Positions 63,901 to 64,000 of a DNA stretch of 64,000 bases are shown in pieces. The notes below the pieces were generated by a model. The model did no database searches. It was not told where the DNA came from and saw nothing but the letters and a program-made list of their open reading frames with translations. The stretch covers positions 62,001 to 126,000 of the forward strand of contig NZ_QYBC01000007.1 in the NCBI RefSeq assembly GCF_004137085.1, in the 5' to 3' direction. Both the position numbers and the translations under genes were made by a program. This DNA is from Lichenibacterium ramalinae (GTDB lineage: Bacteria > Pseudomonadota > Alphaproteobacteria > Rhizobiales > Beijerinckiaceae). Numbering within the stretch: the first letter of the stretch is position 1; every line of letters starts with the position of its first letter.

Positions 63901-64000
63901 GCGCTGGCGCTCTGCCAGGAGCTGGTCGAGCGATGTGCCGACCTCCTCGACGAGGCCGCGGGCCGCGCCGAGCTGGTCCGAAACGATCTGCCCCACCCGC
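57949..64000 (-). CDS. Giant hendecad-repeat coiled-coil protein, GPR/RgsE-like polar-growth factor (5' end beyond window)
   Basis: At least 2015 residues are visible and the frame stays open to the right edge. Almost all of it is Ala/Asp/Glu/Arg-rich helix in apolipoprotein-like repeats. The right-hand part shows 40-residue units ending RTAAAR. A long central stretch (about 59.9-60.9 kb) keeps an unbroken 11-residue register with a hydrophobic residue first. A Pro/Ala linker (about 58.44-58.52 kb) and a compact C-terminal domain (SRLVYDSALIDAWNRH, GKVYVLLAHAAGRL) end the protein. Size, composition and order match the Growth Pole Ring protein of Agrobacterium (RgsE in Sinorhizobium), which organises polar growth. 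The membrane helices of GPR would lie outside the window. Identity is inferred, not proven. Confidence 0.75.
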   Translation of the reverse strand, partial: RVGQIVSDQLGAARGLVEEVGTSLDQLLAERQRDLAEAGDRFLAAMDERSHALHTDLAGSGDRLAAMLETRGGDIGGSTDRLETLLDGHAAQIRTVVDAAAESLDALLAQRQASLAAAVDGAAAAIEGMGAAGDGLAAGLDSRLAETRRALDDARRAMDEDRAGIVAAVERHAADVDGRAAAAREAADASAAALDATLDAHHARFVAAGEALAAVIAAQAAAAHEALTGSGDAVGQTFDAHQARLRGAGDDFAALVATRTAAAREGLAALSASVDGVLAEQADRIATVGDRLLAEIETRTAAARDALEASAEGLRDAVAARHDEIVDAGDRIAAVVDDRTAAARDTLAASSNALDATLDAHRRKLAAANDDLLAGVESRTAQLASAVAEAGDALARNVGDGETRLLSAGDHLLAAIDDRTAAARDALAQASDTLAEIVEGRSADLGGLNETLTRRLDDHVAATRGVMGEAEGAFERLFADRRGEIATAAAEAAILVETRTAAARDAIAASGEELRRLFGEREQRIAADGERLAGLIASQTEAAERLLETSGTTLGSRIEGHREALAAAGDGIAATIADRTAAARAALDASLGDLRQVFAGREEAVRGVLAGHVDVLRDSFVEATETALSGLGRTTGTLHRRFAETAAEAVSAIGTQGDRLNASLVDRVAAFERVVLEPGAAMADDLGAQADRVAAELAAGGARIEAAFADHATAYNAGTARHVSDLTANIDRHLGALDAVLGEKGDTLVERLGERTREASDGFERQVAGFAASVDGRAESLRAAITDAFRQVEAGLDARSRGLTEALALRALELTQVLDDGGRGIDGTLAARSRDVAEVLSQRTAALGAVLAVRQDEIAAAAERLEALAAELDAGAGIVDERLAARADEISRMVTAGVEGLDHALDGEGARVTELLDRQIDGLRRALAESGDAAATALEERTAWMRDTLGARLDDVGSHLDSASVRLQVTLEERAEAIDRAVTDHVASMRTAIDDGAAGLRDAVGTQVSDLAAQFRAAHTGLDTQLGTVGTTLTGHIGALRTTLDLSVSTLGGALDAHAAEIARRVEELNATLDARSGEIGDSLGHHAADIRDTIDGRGREIDAALAGHVADLRQALDGALRDIDGTLGGRAGEIGDAVSGGARELSAHFAVHVAALARTLEDALGGLDAALDGHAGTVNTALAGTGRDVDAAVQGQIAALRDILDGAVEAVDAALSARSGEIQGVLADRREDMESGLAAQVAVLQRLLDTAGRDLDAALGGRAGDIKQALAAGSDALNDTLKTHATALQLLLEGATLRLDGSLDSRTGALDEALGQRAAAIESAVQGHADAFGHSVETSLERLHGVLGAQADEIGDTLERRRHDIETTLGGTLEALRSTLDGAVADLQGIVGSRGSAVEAALRERIDDIMSSLGSRLEEMSSTLDGRGRRLAETLAQRSGDLRQLFEREGHQIVEMLSARAGDVAQAMTGAGDTVAQTLDDRAAHILSDLDGRLADLDGRVAGFDDRQVEIAAALERAGEGLRDAMDRAAERAVSALSGTGDDLRHGLGDLVGRLEEANAALSGLVARAGTDLGAVEGALGGRLAAFGQLLDAAGRQVEGMRISSGTALTDAESVASALERHHQALAVSAQDLRATHDDVESEIERRRLSLDALATSIGAKAGELDTAMGHFTALIDDALQSAEARARDLGTYLADTAQAAAAAVGDHFEEVRSATGAEGEKTAAALEQAYGQAVRDMERLFGEAVERFRGSAGEVQEMAADIARRFEAARDDLQRVTLELPRETAEQAVEVRRVIGQQVEALEALTALIAHVGDDAADAPHDRPAPALPAPTATPAATTPAAATPASSAAPAARRGGWLSDLLAKVDRDDAAEEAEPVKAEPVKAAAPEPVLVGGGGGTAGALAALDGVAANISRLVYDSALIDAWNRHAGGERDAFTMRLYTPAGQQSFAEIRARYDADPNFRDTVDRYVREFERLLAGAGRDDADGARVRGVIAAATGKVYVLLAHAAGRLG

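Overview
The window is very GC-rich (about 70% by eye) and almost fully coding. It looks like a chromosomal segment of an alphaproteobacterium of the order Hyphomicrobiales (Rhizobiales). The reasons are the choXWV choline importer, dapD/dapE in the succinylase lysine pathway, the number of ABC importers and, at the right edge, a giant hendecad-repeat protein resembling the Growth Pole Ring protein (GPR/RgsE) of polar-growing rhizobia. Methylobacteriaceae or Beijerinckiaceae relatives are plausible, but the sequence alone does not settle the genus. I see no phage, transposase, plasmid or CRISPR genes.

Layout. (1) 1-14248, minus strand: an amide/peptide scavenging locus. In transcription order it reads an AmiC-type cytoplasmic amide sensor, an AmiR-type ANTAR antiterminator, a leader RNA with two abutting A1/G4 hexaloop hairpins followed by a terminator, a nitrilase-superfamily amidohydrolase, a branched-chain/amide ABC importer (LivK-H-[M+G fused]-F), an amidase-signature enzyme and a dipeptide ABC importer (DppA-B-[C+D fused]-F). 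(2) 14835-22126, minus: a LacI regulator with a perfect operator, an MsmK/UgpC-type ATPase, a GH42 beta-galactosidase and a sugar binding protein with two permeases, i.e. an oligo-galactoside uptake operon. (3) 22633-35994: an oxidoreductase-rich cluster with eight NAD(P)-linked dehydrogenases or reductases, two YciI-like proteins and a ribose-type importer. It lacks a recognisable kinase, aldolase or dehydratase, so the pathway is not obvious.

(4) 36495-47308: housekeeping and small genes. These are a MaoC-like hydratase, a nitroreductase, a tiny secreted protein, dapE, a DUF805 protein, dapD, an asparaginase-fold protein lacking a key aspartate, choXWV, tRNA-Val(GAC), a metallo-beta-lactamase-fold hydrolase and three small proteins of unknown function. 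(5) 47356-56934: a divergent amino-sugar locus. The minus arm carries murQ, a binding protein, two permeases, a Gfo/Idh/MocA dehydrogenase and an ATPase. The plus arm carries a GntR/UTRA regulator, a SIS-domain aminosugar isomerase/deaminase and nagA. (6) 56948-64000, minus: a dipeptide epimerase translationally coupled to the giant coiled-coil protein, which runs off the window.

The theme is nutrient scavenging by ABC importers, each with its own regulator. The best-supported new observation is the RNA switch at 12293-12393. AmiR homologues are known to bind tandem hexaloop hairpins and suppress a downstream terminator; here all the parts (sensor, antiterminator, twin hexaloops, terminator, target operon) lie in order within 3 kb. 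The most open biological question is the pathway encoded by 22633-35994.
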